From TMP-24 sp046348855 (lineage in GTDB: Bacteria > Pseudomonadota > Alphaproteobacteria > Rhodobacterales > Rhodobacteraceae): 64,000 nt of DNA. Every line of letters begins with the position of its first letter. The first letter of the stretch is position 1. Under the pieces are notes generated by a model that did no database searches, was not told where the DNA came from, and saw nothing but the letters and a program-made list of their open reading frames with translations. The translations under genes were made by a program, and so were the position numbers. Below, piece by piece: positions 18,212 to 27,214 of this stretch. The stretch lies in NCBI GenBank assembly GCA_046348855.1, contig JAXMDK010000004.1, positions 1 to 64,000 on the forward strand, read 5' to 3'.

Positions 18212-19146
18212 GGGGCGGGGGATCATGGGTGGTCGCGGGGCTGCTGGGCGCGCTGCTGGCCGGGCAATGGCTGCTGCCGGCCTATCACCATGCCAACATG
18301 GTCCGCATCATGGTGCTGGCGGTCTATGCGACGGGCTACAACCTCGCCTTCGGCTATACCGGGCTTCTCAGCCTTGGCCATGCGCTGTTCTTCGCGGCCG
18401 GGCTTTACGCCGCGGGGTTCGCGGCGACGCTCGCGGACCAGCCGGCGATGGTGGCGCTGATCGCCGGTCCCTTGGCCGGCGGGTTGATGGCCGCGGCGGT
18501 CGGGGTGCTGGCGCTGCGGACGGTGGGCGTCGCCTTCATGATCGTCACGCTGATGTTCGCGCAATCGGGCTACCTGACGATCCTGGCGCTGGGTCGCTGG
18601 ACGCGCGGCGACGAGGGGCTGGTCATCCCGCAGGCGGCACGTCTGCTGGCCGGGTTCGACCTGTCGGACGACCGGGTGCGCTATCCCGTCGCGCTGGTCC
18701 TGTTCGGCTGCGGTCTGCTGGGCTGCCTGTGGCTGGTGCGCAGCCGGTTTGGCCGCGTGATGGTGGCGATGCGGGAAAACCCGGAGCGCGCACGGATGCT
18801 GGGCTTTGATCCCTTTGCCGTCCGGCTGGCGGCGCTGACGGTTTCGGGCTGCTACGCCGGGGCGGCGGGGGCGGCGCAGGCGATCCTGTTCGGCTATGCC
18901 GGGGCCAGCCTTGCCTCGGTGCAATATTCGATCCTGCCGCTCCTCTGGGTGCTGCTCGGCGGGGCGGGCACGGTGGCCGGGCCGTTCGTCGGTTGTTGCC
19001 TGATGTTCTACCTGATCGACTATGCCTCGGGCGTGACCTCGGCGACCTTGCTGGTCGTGGGCGCGGCGCTGGTCGGGCTGACGCTGTTCGCGCCGAAGGG
19101 TATCCTTGGCACGCTGCGCGACAGGGGGGCGACATGGCTGCCGTGA
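18208..19146 (+). CDS. livM: Branched-chain-type ABC transporter permease (LivM family)
   Basis: A 312-aa LivM-type permease: YNLAFGYTGLLSLGHALFFAAGLY, RFGRVMVAMRENPERARMLGFD (coupling loop) and VLLGGAGTVAGPFVG are typical. Start overlaps the livH stop by 4 bp, and the 3' end overlaps livG by 13 bp, so the whole transporter is one translational unit. Confidence 0.87.
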   Translation: MRGGGSWVVAGLLGALLAGQWLLPAYHHANMVRIMVLAVYATGYNLAFGYTGLLSLGHALFFAAGLYAAGFAATLADQPAMVALIAGPLAGGLMAAAVGVLALRTVGVAFMIVTLMFAQSGYLTILALGRWTRGDEGLVIPQAARLLAGFDLSDDRVRYPVALVLFGCGLLGCLWLVRSRFGRVMVAMRENPERARMLGFDPFAVRLAALTVSGCYAGAAGAAQAILFGYAGASLASVQYSILPLLWVLLGGAGTVAGPFVGCCLMFYLIDYASGVTSATLLVVGAALVGLTLFAPKGILGTLRDRGATWLP

Positions 19147-19847
19147 CGCTGCTGGAGGCGCGGGGGCTGACCCGCCATTTCGGCGGGTTGAAGGCGGTGG
19201 ACGGCGTCGACATGGACCTTGCGCGCGGCGAAATCCATGCGCTGATCGGCCCGAACGGCGCCGGCAAGACCACGCTGGTCGGCCTGCTGGCGGGCCGCAT
19301 GCCGCCGCAGGCCGGCACCATCCGCTTTGCCGGGCGCGACATCACCCGGCTGCCTGCGCATCGGCGCGTCCGGCGCGGCATCGGCTACACGTTCCAGATC
19401 ACCCAGATCTTCGCGCGGCTCAGTGTCTTCGACAATGTGGCGCTGGCCGTGCAGGGGCGGGGTGTGCGGCGGCAGCTGGCGCGCGAAACCCGCCTGGCGC
19501 TGGAACGGGTCGGGCTGCAGGACCGTGCCAGCGAGATCGCTGGCGATCTGTCCTACGGTCATCAGCGGCTTCTGGAACTGGCGCTGGGGCTGGCGCTGCA
19601 TCCGAAGCTTCTTATCCTGGATGAACCGACCCAGGGTCTGGCAGCGGGCGAGATCGACGCATTCAAGCGGCTGGTCGCCAGCCTGGCCCCCGCGACCACG
19701 GTCCTGCTGATCGAGCACAACATGGAGGTGGTGATGGACCTGGCCGACCGCATCACCGTGCTGAACTTCGGGCGGGTCCTGGCCACCGGGACGCCCGCCG
19801 CGATCCGGGCCGATCCGGCGGTGCAGGCCGCCTATCTGGGGGGTTGA
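19134..19847 (+). CDS. livG: ABC transporter ATP-binding protein (LivG family)
   Basis: A 237-aa ATPase with start at 19134 inside the livM end, preceded by AGGGGGG. Walker A is GPNGAGKT, the Q-loop lies in YTFQITQIF, and the signature LSYGHQRLLELALGL is the usual LivG variant of LSGGQ. Walker B is LLILDEPTQGL and the H-switch is in LLIEHNMEVV. It energises LivHM together with LivF, which begins at the next base after its stop. Confidence 0.9.
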   Translation: MAAVTLLEARGLTRHFGGLKAVDGVDMDLARGEIHALIGPNGAGKTTLVGLLAGRMPPQAGTIRFAGRDITRLPAHRRVRRGIGYTFQITQIFARLSVFDNVALAVQGRGVRRQLARETRLALERVGLQDRASEIAGDLSYGHQRLLELALGLALHPKLLILDEPTQGLAAGEIDAFKRLVASLAPATTVLLIEHNMEVVMDLADRITVLNFGRVLATGTPAAIRADPAVQAAYLGG

Positions 19848-20543
19848 ATGCTGCAGATCGACGCGATCGACGTGGCTTACGGACCGGCGCAGGTTCTGCA
19901 CGGGCTGAGCCTGGAGGCGCGTTCCGGCGAGGTTCTGTGCGTGATGGGCCGCAACGGGGCAGGCAAGTCGACGCTGCTGAAGGCCATCGTCGGGCTGGTG
20001 CCGGTGCGGGCGGGCAGAACGACGCTGGACGGGGCGCCGCTGTCGGGCCAGCCGGCACACGCGATTGCGCGGCAGGGGGTGGGATATGTGCCGCAGGGCC
20101 GGCGGCTGTTCGGCGACCTGAGCGTGGCCGAGAACCTGGAAATCGGCCTCATGGCCCGCCGGCGCGGCGCGCGGGCGCGCGATCATGTGCTGTCGCTGTT
20201 TCCACGGTTGCGCGACCGGCTGGGGCAGGTGGCGCGGACCCTGTCGGGGGGCGAACAGCAGATGCTGGCCATCGCCCGCGCCCTGTGCCTGGAGCCCAAG
20301 GTTCTCTTGATGGACGAACCGGCCGAGGGGCTGCAGCCGTCGATCGTCGCGCTGATCGCTGACACGGTGCGCGACCTGAAGGCGACCGGGGTGGCGACGA
20401 TCCTGGTCGAGCAAAGGGTCGATACCGCGCTGAAGGTCGCCGACCGGGTAGCCTTCATGGTTGGCGGCCGGATCGCCGAGGTGGCCGATGCCGCACGGCT
20501 GGGACCGGGGGCGCCGCAGTTTCTGAAATACGTCGGGGTGTGA
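19848..20543 (+). CDS. livF: ABC transporter ATP-binding protein (LivF family)
   Basis: A 231-aa ATPase with Walker A GRNGAGKST, YVPQGRRLFGDLSVAENL, signature LSGGEQQMLAIARAL, Walker B LLMDEPAEGL and the switch region ILVEQRVDTAL. The ATG directly follows the livG stop. The set receptor-H-M-G-F is complete and undamaged, unlike the enzyme genes before it. Confidence 0.9.
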   Translation: MLQIDAIDVAYGPAQVLHGLSLEARSGEVLCVMGRNGAGKSTLLKAIVGLVPVRAGRTTLDGAPLSGQPAHAIARQGVGYVPQGRRLFGDLSVAENLEIGLMARRRGARARDHVLSLFPRLRDRLGQVARTLSGGEQQMLAIARALCLEPKVLLMDEPAEGLQPSIVALIADTVRDLKATGVATILVEQRVDTALKVADRVAFMVGGRIAEVADAARLGPGAPQFLKYVGV

Positions 20544-20689
20544 TGGCGGGGCTTGTGGCCGGGGGGCGATGTGGGCGGAGCCTTCACCGATCTGGTGATC
20601 TTCGATACCGCGACCCGGCGCGGCGTGACCCGGTGCTGCTGGACGAGGATGTGCGGCTGGGCCGCTACGCCACCGGCGAGGCGCTGTAG
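20543..20689 (+). pseudogene. 5' stub of a hydantoinase/oxoprolinase A gene
   Basis: The ATG at 20543 overlaps the livF stop (TGATG) and starts MAGLVAG. One base later, in another frame, comes GDVGGAFTDLVIFDTATR, the ATP-binding N terminus of HyuA-type proteins (usually DVGGTFTD). After another shift VLLDEDVRLGRYATGEAL ends at TAG 20687. Less than 50 of about 680 residues remain. The position suggests an intact hydantoinase gene once completed this operon. Confidence 0.5.
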
Positions 20690-20740
20690 CTGTTTCCGGG
20701 GTGGCGCGGCGTGGGCAGAGCTTAGGCGGTCGGCTGGGGA

Positions 20741-21835
20741 TCAGCCGCCCGCAAGCCGGCGCAGGTGGTCGGCGGTGGCGGCCAACCCCTCTTGCAGGTC
20801 GAACGCGGGCCGGTAGCCAAGGCGTGCCCGCGCGAGATCGGGCGGGCAGGCGCCCGATGCGGTGAACAACTGAAACAGGTGGGGGTCGGGGCGCATTTCG
20901 CCGCCCTGCTTCAGGTGGCGTCGGACATGGCGGAGCAGCGCCTCGAAACGGTCACGCCCGAGGATCGTCCGTCCCGCCGCGCTGATCCGCGCCGCCAGCG
21001 GCGGTTTCTGCGGGGCGTCGCCTTTAGGGCCGGCGTCAGCCGGGGGCGCAAGCTCGGCGGCCGGGCGAAAGCGCACTTCGCCGCGCCCCAGAAGGCCGGC
21101 ATAGCCCGACAGCAGCGCCGACCAGGCAAAGGGGGCCGGGCCGTTGACGATAAACCGTTCGCGGCCAAGGTCGGGAAGGACGGCCGCCTTCAGGCAGGCC
21201 TGCACCACGTCATCGACGAAGACTCCCTGGCACAGGCCCTCGGGCTGGGGCAGCAGCACCGCGCCGGCCAGCAATGCCTCGGCCAGCCCGTCCGTCCAGA
21301 GGCTCGATCCCGGCCCCCAGACGATGGTCGGCTGAAGGATGGCCGCCGCAAGGCTGCCGCCCATCAACTGCCGCTCCTCGGCGATCTTGGCCTGCCGATA
21401 GGGGCCGCCGCCGGGCTTGTCCATCGGCGTGGCTTCACTGACCGGGCCGTCGGGCCAGCCGTCATAGACGACGATCGAACTGGCATGGACGATGCGGGCC
21501 TTGCCCTCGGCCTCGGCAGTGCGGACCAGGTTGGCGAACCCGTCGAGATTGGTCTGCGCGGGGGCGCGCACGTCGTAGGCGAGCGAAAAGATCACCTCTT
21601 GCCCCGCGACAGCGGCGGGCAGCTTGTCGGCATCCGCCAGGCTCGCCAGAACCGGACGGACCGGCTGGCCGTCGAAGGCGGTCAGCCCGTGACGGGACCG
21701 GACCAGCGCCGTCACTTCGGCCCCGGAGGCGCACAGCGCCGCGACAAGCCGCCGCCCGATGAAGCCTGACGCGCCGGTCACCAGCACCTTGCGCCCGCGC
21801 AGTCCCGCAACCGCTTCGCCGTCCGTTGATGTCAT
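20741..21835 (-). CDS. NAD-dependent epimerase/dehydratase (extended SDR)
   Basis: A 364-aa extended short-chain dehydrogenase. The Rossmann motif GASGFIG is at 21-27. The catalytic set is S119/S120 in VHASSIVVYDG and Y146xxxK150 in PYRQAK. A middle segment GVFVDDVVQACLKA is typical of sugar-nucleotide epimerases. The last 100 residues are Ala/Pro-rich and not diagnostic. It is the distal gene of a minus-strand glycosyltransferase operon, 64 bp after the preceding gene, and likely prepares a nucleotide sugar for that pathway. Confidence 0.8.
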   Translation of the reverse strand: MTSTDGEAVAGLRGRKVLVTGASGFIGRRLVAALCASGAEVTALVRSRHGLTAFDGQPVRPVLASLADADKLPAAVAGQEVIFSLAYDVRAPAQTNLDGFANLVRTAEAEGKARIVHASSIVVYDGWPDGPVSEATPMDKPGGGPYRQAKIAEERQLMGGSLAAAILQPTIVWGPGSSLWTDGLAEALLAGAVLLPQPEGLCQGVFVDDVVQACLKAAVLPDLGRERFIVNGPAPFAWSALLSGYAGLLGRGEVRFRPAAELAPPADAGPKGDAPQKPPLAARISAAGRTILGRDRFEALLRHVRRHLKQGGEMRPDPHLFQLFTASGACPPDLARARLGYRPAFDLQEGLAATADHLRRLAGG

Positions 21836-21899
21836 GCGACCCGTCCCCCCGCCGTTCGGTCAAGTTGCAGCACGTTTGGGGGGCGCCGGCAATCGGCGT

Positions 21900-22340
21900 T
21901 CAGCCCAGCAGGGCGGCTTCGGTGACGTCGATGATGATGGCAAGGTTCCAGAAGCGCGCGAGCTCGGCCTCGTAAGCCGCCCGCAGGTCGTCGCTTGCCG
22001 CCGGCAGCCGTTCGATGCGGAAACCGAAATGTTCGAGCCCGGTCTGTTCCAGCGCGGTCAGGATCACCGGGATGACCCCGCGTTCCAGCGCCGCCGAGGC
22101 CAGCCGCAGCGCCAGGCTTGCCGGGTTTTGCACCGGTTGGAGGATGCGCACGCCGATGAAGGATTGATCGGTTTCCGGCTGGTCCCACAGGCCCGAGGCC
22201 ACCGGCGGCGCGTCGGGGGGCGCGGCCGATCCGAAGGGCAATCCTGTGGCTGCCGGCGCGGCGGGGCGATCTTCGTCCAGGTCGACCGGGGCATGGGTGG
22301 TGAGGCGCGACAGGACGGCCAGCCAGGGGGTGTCAGGCAT
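21900..22340 (-). CDS. Hypothetical protein in glycosyltransferase operon
   Basis: A 146-aa protein I do not recognise. Residues 1-55 are Ala/Pro-rich. Residues 60-146 look like a small alpha/beta unit (FIGVRILQPVQNPASLALRLASAAL, VIPVILTALEQTGLEHFGFRIERL, LARFWNLAIIIDVTEAALLG). Its start overlaps the end of the large glycosyltransferase by 8 bp, which supports translation. There is no signal peptide or membrane helix, so it is probably a cytoplasmic accessory of that enzyme. Confidence 0.6.
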   Translation of the reverse strand: MPDTPWLAVLSRLTTHAPVDLDEDRPAAPAATGLPFGSAAPPDAPPVASGLWDQPETDQSFIGVRILQPVQNPASLALRLASAALERGVIPVILTALEQTGLEHFGFRIERLPAASDDLRAAYEAELARFWNLAIIIDVTEAALLG

Positions 22341-24393
22341 TGGCGGCGCTCCGTTCGATCAGCCCCGCGGCGGCGGCGTTTCCCGGCGCGGGCAGGGCGG
22401 TTGTGGCCAGTGCGGCGCGGACCTGCGCGGCCTTGCCCTCGTCAAGGAAGGCGGCCACTTCGCGTTCGAGCAGCAGCAGTTCGTGCGCAAGAACAGTCGC
22501 GGCAAGGCCCCGGTCGGAGGCGGCCCGCGCCCGGCGTTCCTGATCGTCCATGAAGCTGGCGGTCTGCGGCATGAAGATCGCCGCCGCACCATGATAAAGG
22601 ATTTCGTGAAAGGCGTTGTAGCCGGCCGCCGATATGGCCAGATCGGCCGCCATGCACAGCCCGACCGTGTCCCTCGTGCGGACCACGCGGCTGTTCTTCC
22701 AGCCGTAGAGGCCGGGGGGGATGCTGGCGCCGGGCCAGGCGACGATCAGGTGCAGGCAGCCGGGCCGTTGTTCGGCGATGGCACAGAGGGCCTGCAGCTG
22801 CGCGGCGCGGTCGGCGGCGATGCCGCCGCCCAGCATGGTGACGATCAGGTCGCGGCAGGGGCTGCCGAACCGTTCCGACAGGCGGTTGCGCAGTGCCCGC
22901 GTGGCTTCGGGGTCTTGCGCGTGGCGGCGCAGGATCGGGCCGACGTGGCTGATGTGACGGCCGAAGGTATAGTCGGTGTTCAGTTCGTCGAAAGCTTCGT
23001 CGGGGATGATGACCTGGCCGAAGATCTTTTCCCGTTCCAGCGCGGCGCTGTGGATCTGGCCGGCCTGCCACAGCCCGCGCCGGATCCAGATGCCGTTCAG
23101 CGACAGGTCGAGGATGGCGCGGTAGATCGAGTCGAAGACATATCCGCCATCGAACACCAGCGTACTGCCCCGCACCAGATGGCGGCGCAGCCGCAGGTGG
23201 TTGACCAGGTCGTTGGCATATTCTTCATGGTGATGGGGGCTTTTGGCCACCAGCGGCAGGCAGGCGAAGCCCTGCGCCTCGATCAGCGACACGCAACTGG
23301 GAAAGGCCACGAAGGCGCAATCGGCGGGATTGGTCATTTCCCTGGCGATCTGGGTGCAGCGCTGGGCATGGCCAAGGCCGACGCCGTTGGTTGGCACGAA
23401 GGTGATCCGTGGCCCGGCCTTGGCCGGCGGCGCGGGGGCTGGGGGCGGCAGGTCCACCGCCGCTGCGAATCCTTGCAGCGAGTGGGCTTCCAGCCAGGGG
23501 CTGGCCTGGGTCTGCCGGCCGATTTCGGCGAGATTGGGCAGGACGGTGTGGACGAGGAAGTTGGCAAGCCCGCCCAGATCCTGCGGCCCGCGCACCGCCG
23601 GGGCACCCGTCGCCGCAATGACTGCGTCCGTCGTGCCGTCGATCACCGCGCCGCCGGACTGCATCAGGTCGGCGGCCAGCATCGCCATCCGGTCACCGCC
23701 GATGCCATCGCCCAGGAAGACCGCCACGTCGGCCAGTTCGGCAAAGACCACCGGCGAAAGCTCGGCCGCGCCGAAGGCGCGCAGATGGCCTTGTCGGGTC
23801 TGGCGCAGAACGTCCTTGCCCTTGCCGGGCAGGATCAGGTTCAGGCGGAAGGCGGGCAGGTGGTCCATCGCCCCCAGCGCCTGAAGCGTCGCCGGATCCT
23901 CCAGGCTTTCGGCCGGGATGAACAGGAAGACATTCGCCTGGGTCCGGGGGCGCGTGCGGCGCACGGAGGCAAGGACCGGCAGCATCGAGCCCGCAAGGAG
24001 CGGCCGGTTCTGCTGTTGCGCCAGGTCGATAATGAGCGGTTCGCGGCCCAGCACATAGGCCAGTTTGGACCGGGCCCCGACCAGGGCCTGCCGGTCGGCA
24101 AATCGCCCCGCAGCGGCGACCGGCACCGATGCGGCAAGCCGGTAGCCCGCGAGCGTCTGCAGCGTGTCCGGCGACAGCGCCTCGGCGCCGATCAGCAGCA
24201 CCCGGCCGATCGCCAGGTCGGCGGGGTCGGTCATGTAGGGCGCCACCTGATAGCGGTGGGTGCGGTCGAGATCGGCCGGCCTTGTGGCCGCGTCGATCAC
24301 GACAGGGTGGCCGGCCTCGGCCAACTTCATGGCCAGAAGCGTCTTGGCGTCGAAGGCATGGGGGCTTCGGTCTCCGGCTTCGATCAGGATCAT
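22333..24393 (-). CDS. Large two-part glycosyltransferase, MurG/GT28-like C-terminal half
   Basis: A 686-aa protein. The C-terminal half (about 325-686) has GT28/MurG features: ITFVPTNGVGLGHAQRC at its start, GILRRHAQ-type middle and SAAGYNAFHEILYHGAAAIFMPQ, the donor-site Gly-x-Asn-x-x-x-Glu motif, near 600. The N-terminal half (1-310) is a second alpha/beta region (IIDLAQQQNRPLL, VFLFIPAESLEDPATLQALG) that resembles a degenerate GT-B fold but has no motif I can name. It overlaps the upstream gene by ATGA and the downstream gene by 8 bp. The acceptor is unknown. Confidence 0.7.
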   Translation of the reverse strand: MILIEAGDRSPHAFDAKTLLAMKLAEAGHPVVIDAATRPADLDRTHRYQVAPYMTDPADLAIGRVLLIGAEALSPDTLQTLAGYRLAASVPVAAAGRFADRQALVGARSKLAYVLGREPLIIDLAQQQNRPLLAGSMLPVLASVRRTRPRTQANVFLFIPAESLEDPATLQALGAMDHLPAFRLNLILPGKGKDVLRQTRQGHLRAFGAAELSPVVFAELADVAVFLGDGIGGDRMAMLAADLMQSGGAVIDGTTDAVIAATGAPAVRGPQDLGGLANFLVHTVLPNLAEIGRQTQASPWLEAHSLQGFAAAVDLPPPAPAPPAKAGPRITFVPTNGVGLGHAQRCTQIAREMTNPADCAFVAFPSCVSLIEAQGFACLPLVAKSPHHHEEYANDLVNHLRLRRHLVRGSTLVFDGGYVFDSIYRAILDLSLNGIWIRRGLWQAGQIHSAALEREKIFGQVIIPDEAFDELNTDYTFGRHISHVGPILRRHAQDPEATRALRNRLSERFGSPCRDLIVTMLGGGIAADRAAQLQALCAIAEQRPGCLHLIVAWPGASIPPGLYGWKNSRVVRTRDTVGLCMAADLAISAAGYNAFHEILYHGAAAIFMPQTASFMDDQERRARAASDRGLAATVLAHELLLLEREVAAFLDEGKAAQVRAALATTALPAPGNAAAAGLIERSAANA

Positions 24394-25445
24394 GCCATCT
24401 CTCTGGTCAGACTGTCGGCGATCTGCCGGAAGCGGGCGCGGAAAGCCTCGGCGGAATAGCGTTCGAGTTGCGATTGTGCCGCAAGCACATGGTTGCGGTA
24501 AAGTGCCGGCCGGTCAATGAAGCTCTGGATGACGGCCCCGGCCTCGGCCGGTGTCGTGGCGATCACCGCGCCATTGAATGCGGCGGCGGTTTGCCGGTCG
24601 GACAGGGCGACCTTGCCGGCCGCCACCGCTTCGGCCAGGACCCGGCCGAAGCTTTCGCGCCAGACCGGGGCGGTGAAATAGACCATGAAGTCGAACCGGC
24701 TGAAATAGTCGTCGAGCGCCAGCCCCCCGAACGGATGCAGAGACCAGTGCGGCCGGTCGATCCGCGATGCCAGATAGCTGTCGGCCCCCAGGATGACATT
24801 GGCGGCGGCCTGGGCGGGAAAACACAGGTCCATGTCGTCGATCGAGGGAAATTTCTCGGCGCCGGGGCGCGAATGGCGGCCGCGGCGGTCGGCCGGTGTG
24901 GCTGTCGGCGCCGTCAGCGGCAGTTGGCAGACGTTGAACCAGTCGTCAGGCAGAAGCGACCAGGGACCGGGGTTCGGCTGCCGGGCCAGCCAGTCCTGCA
25001 CCGTCCGCCTGTTCCATGCCGAAACCGGCGCCAGCGTTTTCCGTGGCGCGAGGGTGGCGCGGTCCAGTTGCGCGAGGCATCCGGCGACGTCGAAGCCTTC
25101 GTGCCCGCCGGGACGCAGGAAATTCTCATGCGTCACCACCATCAGATGGCGGGCGACGATCCTGACGCCCAGTTGGTGCTGGAATTTCAGGACCGAGGGG
25201 TTGTGAAAGATGACGAGATCCGCGCAGATCGTCGGCTGCGACCAGATCAGGTCCTGGTCCAGCCGGTCCATTGCGTCGGCAATTTGCGGGGCGACGGATC
25301 GCCCATGGAACATCTGGCTTTCCAGCGCATGGACCTGGGGCCGGACAAACTCGGCGATTGCCAGCAGTTCGGCCGCCACCGCCGACGACGTGCCGCCTGG
25401 CAGGCGGGGGTCGGTGACATAGGCGACGCTGGGCCGCGGTTTCAT
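24390..25445 (-). CDS. GT4-like glycosyltransferase
   Basis: A 351-aa protein beginning PSVAYVTDPRLPGGTSSAVAAELLA and ending with the retaining GT-B donor motif ESFGRVLAEAVAAGKVALSD near residue 275 (family pattern E-x7-E). A central IVFHNPSVLKFQHQL segment fits the N-terminal acceptor domain. No signal peptide is visible, so action is on the cytoplasmic face. It is coupled to the following glycosyltransferase by ATGA and lies 30 bp after a small secreted-protein gene. Confidence 0.75.
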   Translation of the reverse strand: MKPRPSVAYVTDPRLPGGTSSAVAAELLAIAEFVRPQVHALESQMFHGRSVAPQIADAMDRLDQDLIWSQPTICADLVIFHNPSVLKFQHQLGVRIVARHLMVVTHENFLRPGGHEGFDVAGCLAQLDRATLAPRKTLAPVSAWNRRTVQDWLARQPNPGPWSLLPDDWFNVCQLPLTAPTATPADRRGRHSRPGAEKFPSIDDMDLCFPAQAAANVILGADSYLASRIDRPHWSLHPFGGLALDDYFSRFDFMVYFTAPVWRESFGRVLAEAVAAGKVALSDRQTAAAFNGAVIATTPAEAGAVIQSFIDRPALYRNHVLAAQSQLERYSAEAFRARFRQIADSLTREMA

Positions 25446-25475
25446 GGCCGGGACCGCCGCCGGAGCGTGATGGAA

Positions 25476-25784
25476 TCAGTAGACATAGAGCGCCGCCGGC
25501 GCGGCCGGCGGGGTGGTCGGCGGCGCGTTCCGGCGGGCAAAGCAGTCAAGCCCGCCGGACTGGGCGCAGCCGTAGAAGGACTGCAACTCCCGGGCCAGCG
25601 CGTCGTCACCTTCCATGACGCCGGGGTTACTGGCGAGGAACATCCGCAGCGAGCCGACATCCTTGCGCATGATCAGCCGTTCGATTTCCTGCAATTGCGC
25701 GATGTCGTAGGCGGCGTTGGCGGTGCCGGCCTGCGCGAAACACAGCATCGCGGTGATGATTGCGATCAATTGGGGTCTGGGCAT
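25476..25784 (-). CDS. Small secreted protein of unknown function
   Basis: A 102-aa protein with signal peptide MPRPQLIAIITAMLCFA ending near TANAA. The mature part of about 77 residues contains two Cys (YGCAQSGGLDCFARR) that could form a disulfide, and a Pro/Ala tail. The ATG at 25784 has AGGA-rich sequence upstream; longer in-frame extensions lack a signal. It sits between a membrane-anchored protein and a glycosyltransferase gene, which suggests an envelope role. Confidence 0.65.
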   Translation of the reverse strand: MPRPQLIAIITAMLCFAQAGTANAAYDIAQLQEIERLIMRKDVGSLRMFLASNPGVMEGDDALARELQSFYGCAQSGGLDCFARRNAPPTTPPAAPAALYVY

Positions 25785-25860
25785 TCGTGATCCTGGTCCT
25801 GGTGTTGCCGCCCGGGGGTCGGGCGGCTCCATCGGTTCTGTGACTGGTGACGGGGTCGGG

Positions 25861-27159
25861 TCAGTTGCCCGTGCCCTGCAATTGCCGAAGGATGCGCGCG
25901 CGCAGGATCGCCAGTTCAGCGTCCAGGTCGCGGCTGTGCACGGTTTTCTTGGCTTTTGCCGCCGAGGTGGCGCTTGCCGCATAGCGGATGTCGATGGTGC
26001 CGGGCGGCTGGGCGCGGGCCGATCCGCCCGCGTCGCGCAACGTCGCGCCGATGGCGTCGGCCAGTTTGGCCGCGGCCGCCCGGTCGGCCTCATGATAGAA
26101 CCTGACCTGGGTCTTGCGCAGCGCGACGGTCGAGGCAGCGGTTTCGATCGTCTTGACGCCGGCCTTCTGCAACTGGTCGCGCAGCGCCGCGATCGAGGCC
26201 TTGGCGGTGCCGTTCGGGGCAAGAATCCGCACATGCGCATCGGCAAGGGACAGGGCGGCCGGGGCCGGCGGCGGCGGAGAGGGCTGGGCACGCAAGGGCT
26301 TGTCGCCGGGGGCGGTGGCCGGCAGGGCAGCCGGTGGCAGGGCGTCGGGCAGCGTGCCGGCAGCGGGGGTGGTGGCGATCATGGCCGGGTCGGGGTTACC
26401 CGGCTGCGCCGCCGGCGCGGGAAGGGCCGTCTGCATCGCCGGGGGCGTTGCCACCGGCTCGGCGAAGGCGAAGGCGTCGGCGGCCGCTGGCGGTGGCGCA
26501 AGGCCGGCCGGGCGACCGGCGGGCGTGACGGCCGCCGCCGCCACTGGCAGAACCGGCGCGGTTTCGGCGGCGGACGCGGTCAGTGCTGCCGGCGGGATCG
26601 CAGCGGCGGAGAGCGGCTTCGCGGTTGCGGTCGTGGCCGGCGCGGTCTGGGCGGGTGCAGGCGCGGGCGGCAGGGTGGGTGCAAGGATCATCGGTGCGAA
26701 CACCGTGGCCGCCACGCCAAGCGCAAGGCCGGAGGCGAACCCGGCGGCGATCCGCCACTTGCGGCGGACGACCGGCGCGGCAGCCGGTTCCACGACCGAT
26801 TCGGCCCGTTGCGCACTCAGGTCGCCGGCCGAAAGCAGCTTGCCGACCGGCAAGGTATCGCCGTCCTCGGCGGGGAAGGGGCGTGCGGGATTGAGGATGA
26901 AGGACTTTCCGCGCCTGTCGGTGGGCGCGTCAGGAGCGGCGGATGCGTCCGGTGACACCGGGTCCGCGGCGAGCGCGCCAAGCGCATCCTCGGCGGCAAA
27001 CTCGATGTCCGGCGCAAGGCGCGCCAGCGCCTCGGCCCGGCGGACCCGAGCCTTTTCAAGGCGTTCGTAGAAAGACCCTTCCCGCAAGAGGGTCTCCACG
27101 CTGGGATAGGACTCAGCCCCGCCGCGCACGTTGGCGGCCGGTCCGGCGATTCTGTTCAT
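25861..27159 (-). CDS. Single-pass membrane protein with Ala/Pro linker and LytR_C-like domain
   Basis: A 432-aa protein. A cytoplasmic N-terminal 130 residues contain a helical EGSFYERLEKARVRRAEALARL segment. One membrane helix follows (IAAGFASGLALGVAATVFAP, about 137-156), then a low-complexity Ala/Pro/Thr linker (160-300). The C-terminal domain (about 310-385) has VRILAPNGTAKASIAALRDQLQ and VRFYHEADRAAAAKLADAI, the alpha/beta pattern of the LytR C-terminal domain. That domain would be periplasmic. It is the promoter-proximal gene of the minus-strand locus. Cell-wall or glycan attachment is a reasonable guess, not shown. Confidence 0.65.
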   Translation of the reverse strand: MNRIAGPAANVRGGAESYPSVETLLREGSFYERLEKARVRRAEALARLAPDIEFAAEDALGALAADPVSPDASAAPDAPTDRRGKSFILNPARPFPAEDGDTLPVGKLLSAGDLSAQRAESVVEPAAAPVVRRKWRIAAGFASGLALGVAATVFAPMILAPTLPPAPAPAQTAPATTATAKPLSAAAIPPAALTASAAETAPVLPVAAAAVTPAGRPAGLAPPPAAADAFAFAEPVATPPAMQTALPAPAAQPGNPDPAMIATTPAAGTLPDALPPAALPATAPGDKPLRAQPSPPPPAPAALSLADAHVRILAPNGTAKASIAALRDQLQKAGVKTIETAASTVALRKTQVRFYHEADRAAAAKLADAIGATLRDAGGSARAQPPGTIDIRYAASATSAAKAKKTVHSRDLDAELAILRARILRQLQGTGN

Positions 27160-27214
27160 GCCCCCATCCTTATTTCACGTCGAAACAAGGCAGCTTCTTG
27201 CAGGGGCAGAACGA

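Noticed and set aside
22246..24459. 737-codon plus-strand frame opposite the large glycosyltransferase
   Set aside because: No motif, Gly/Arg/Gln-rich, and fully antisense to overlapping, motif-bearing genes.
25717..26955. Gly/Arg-rich plus-strand frame resembling a repeat protein
   Set aside because: It mirrors the Ala/Pro linker of the minus-strand membrane protein; the repeats are a by-product of that low-complexity DNA.
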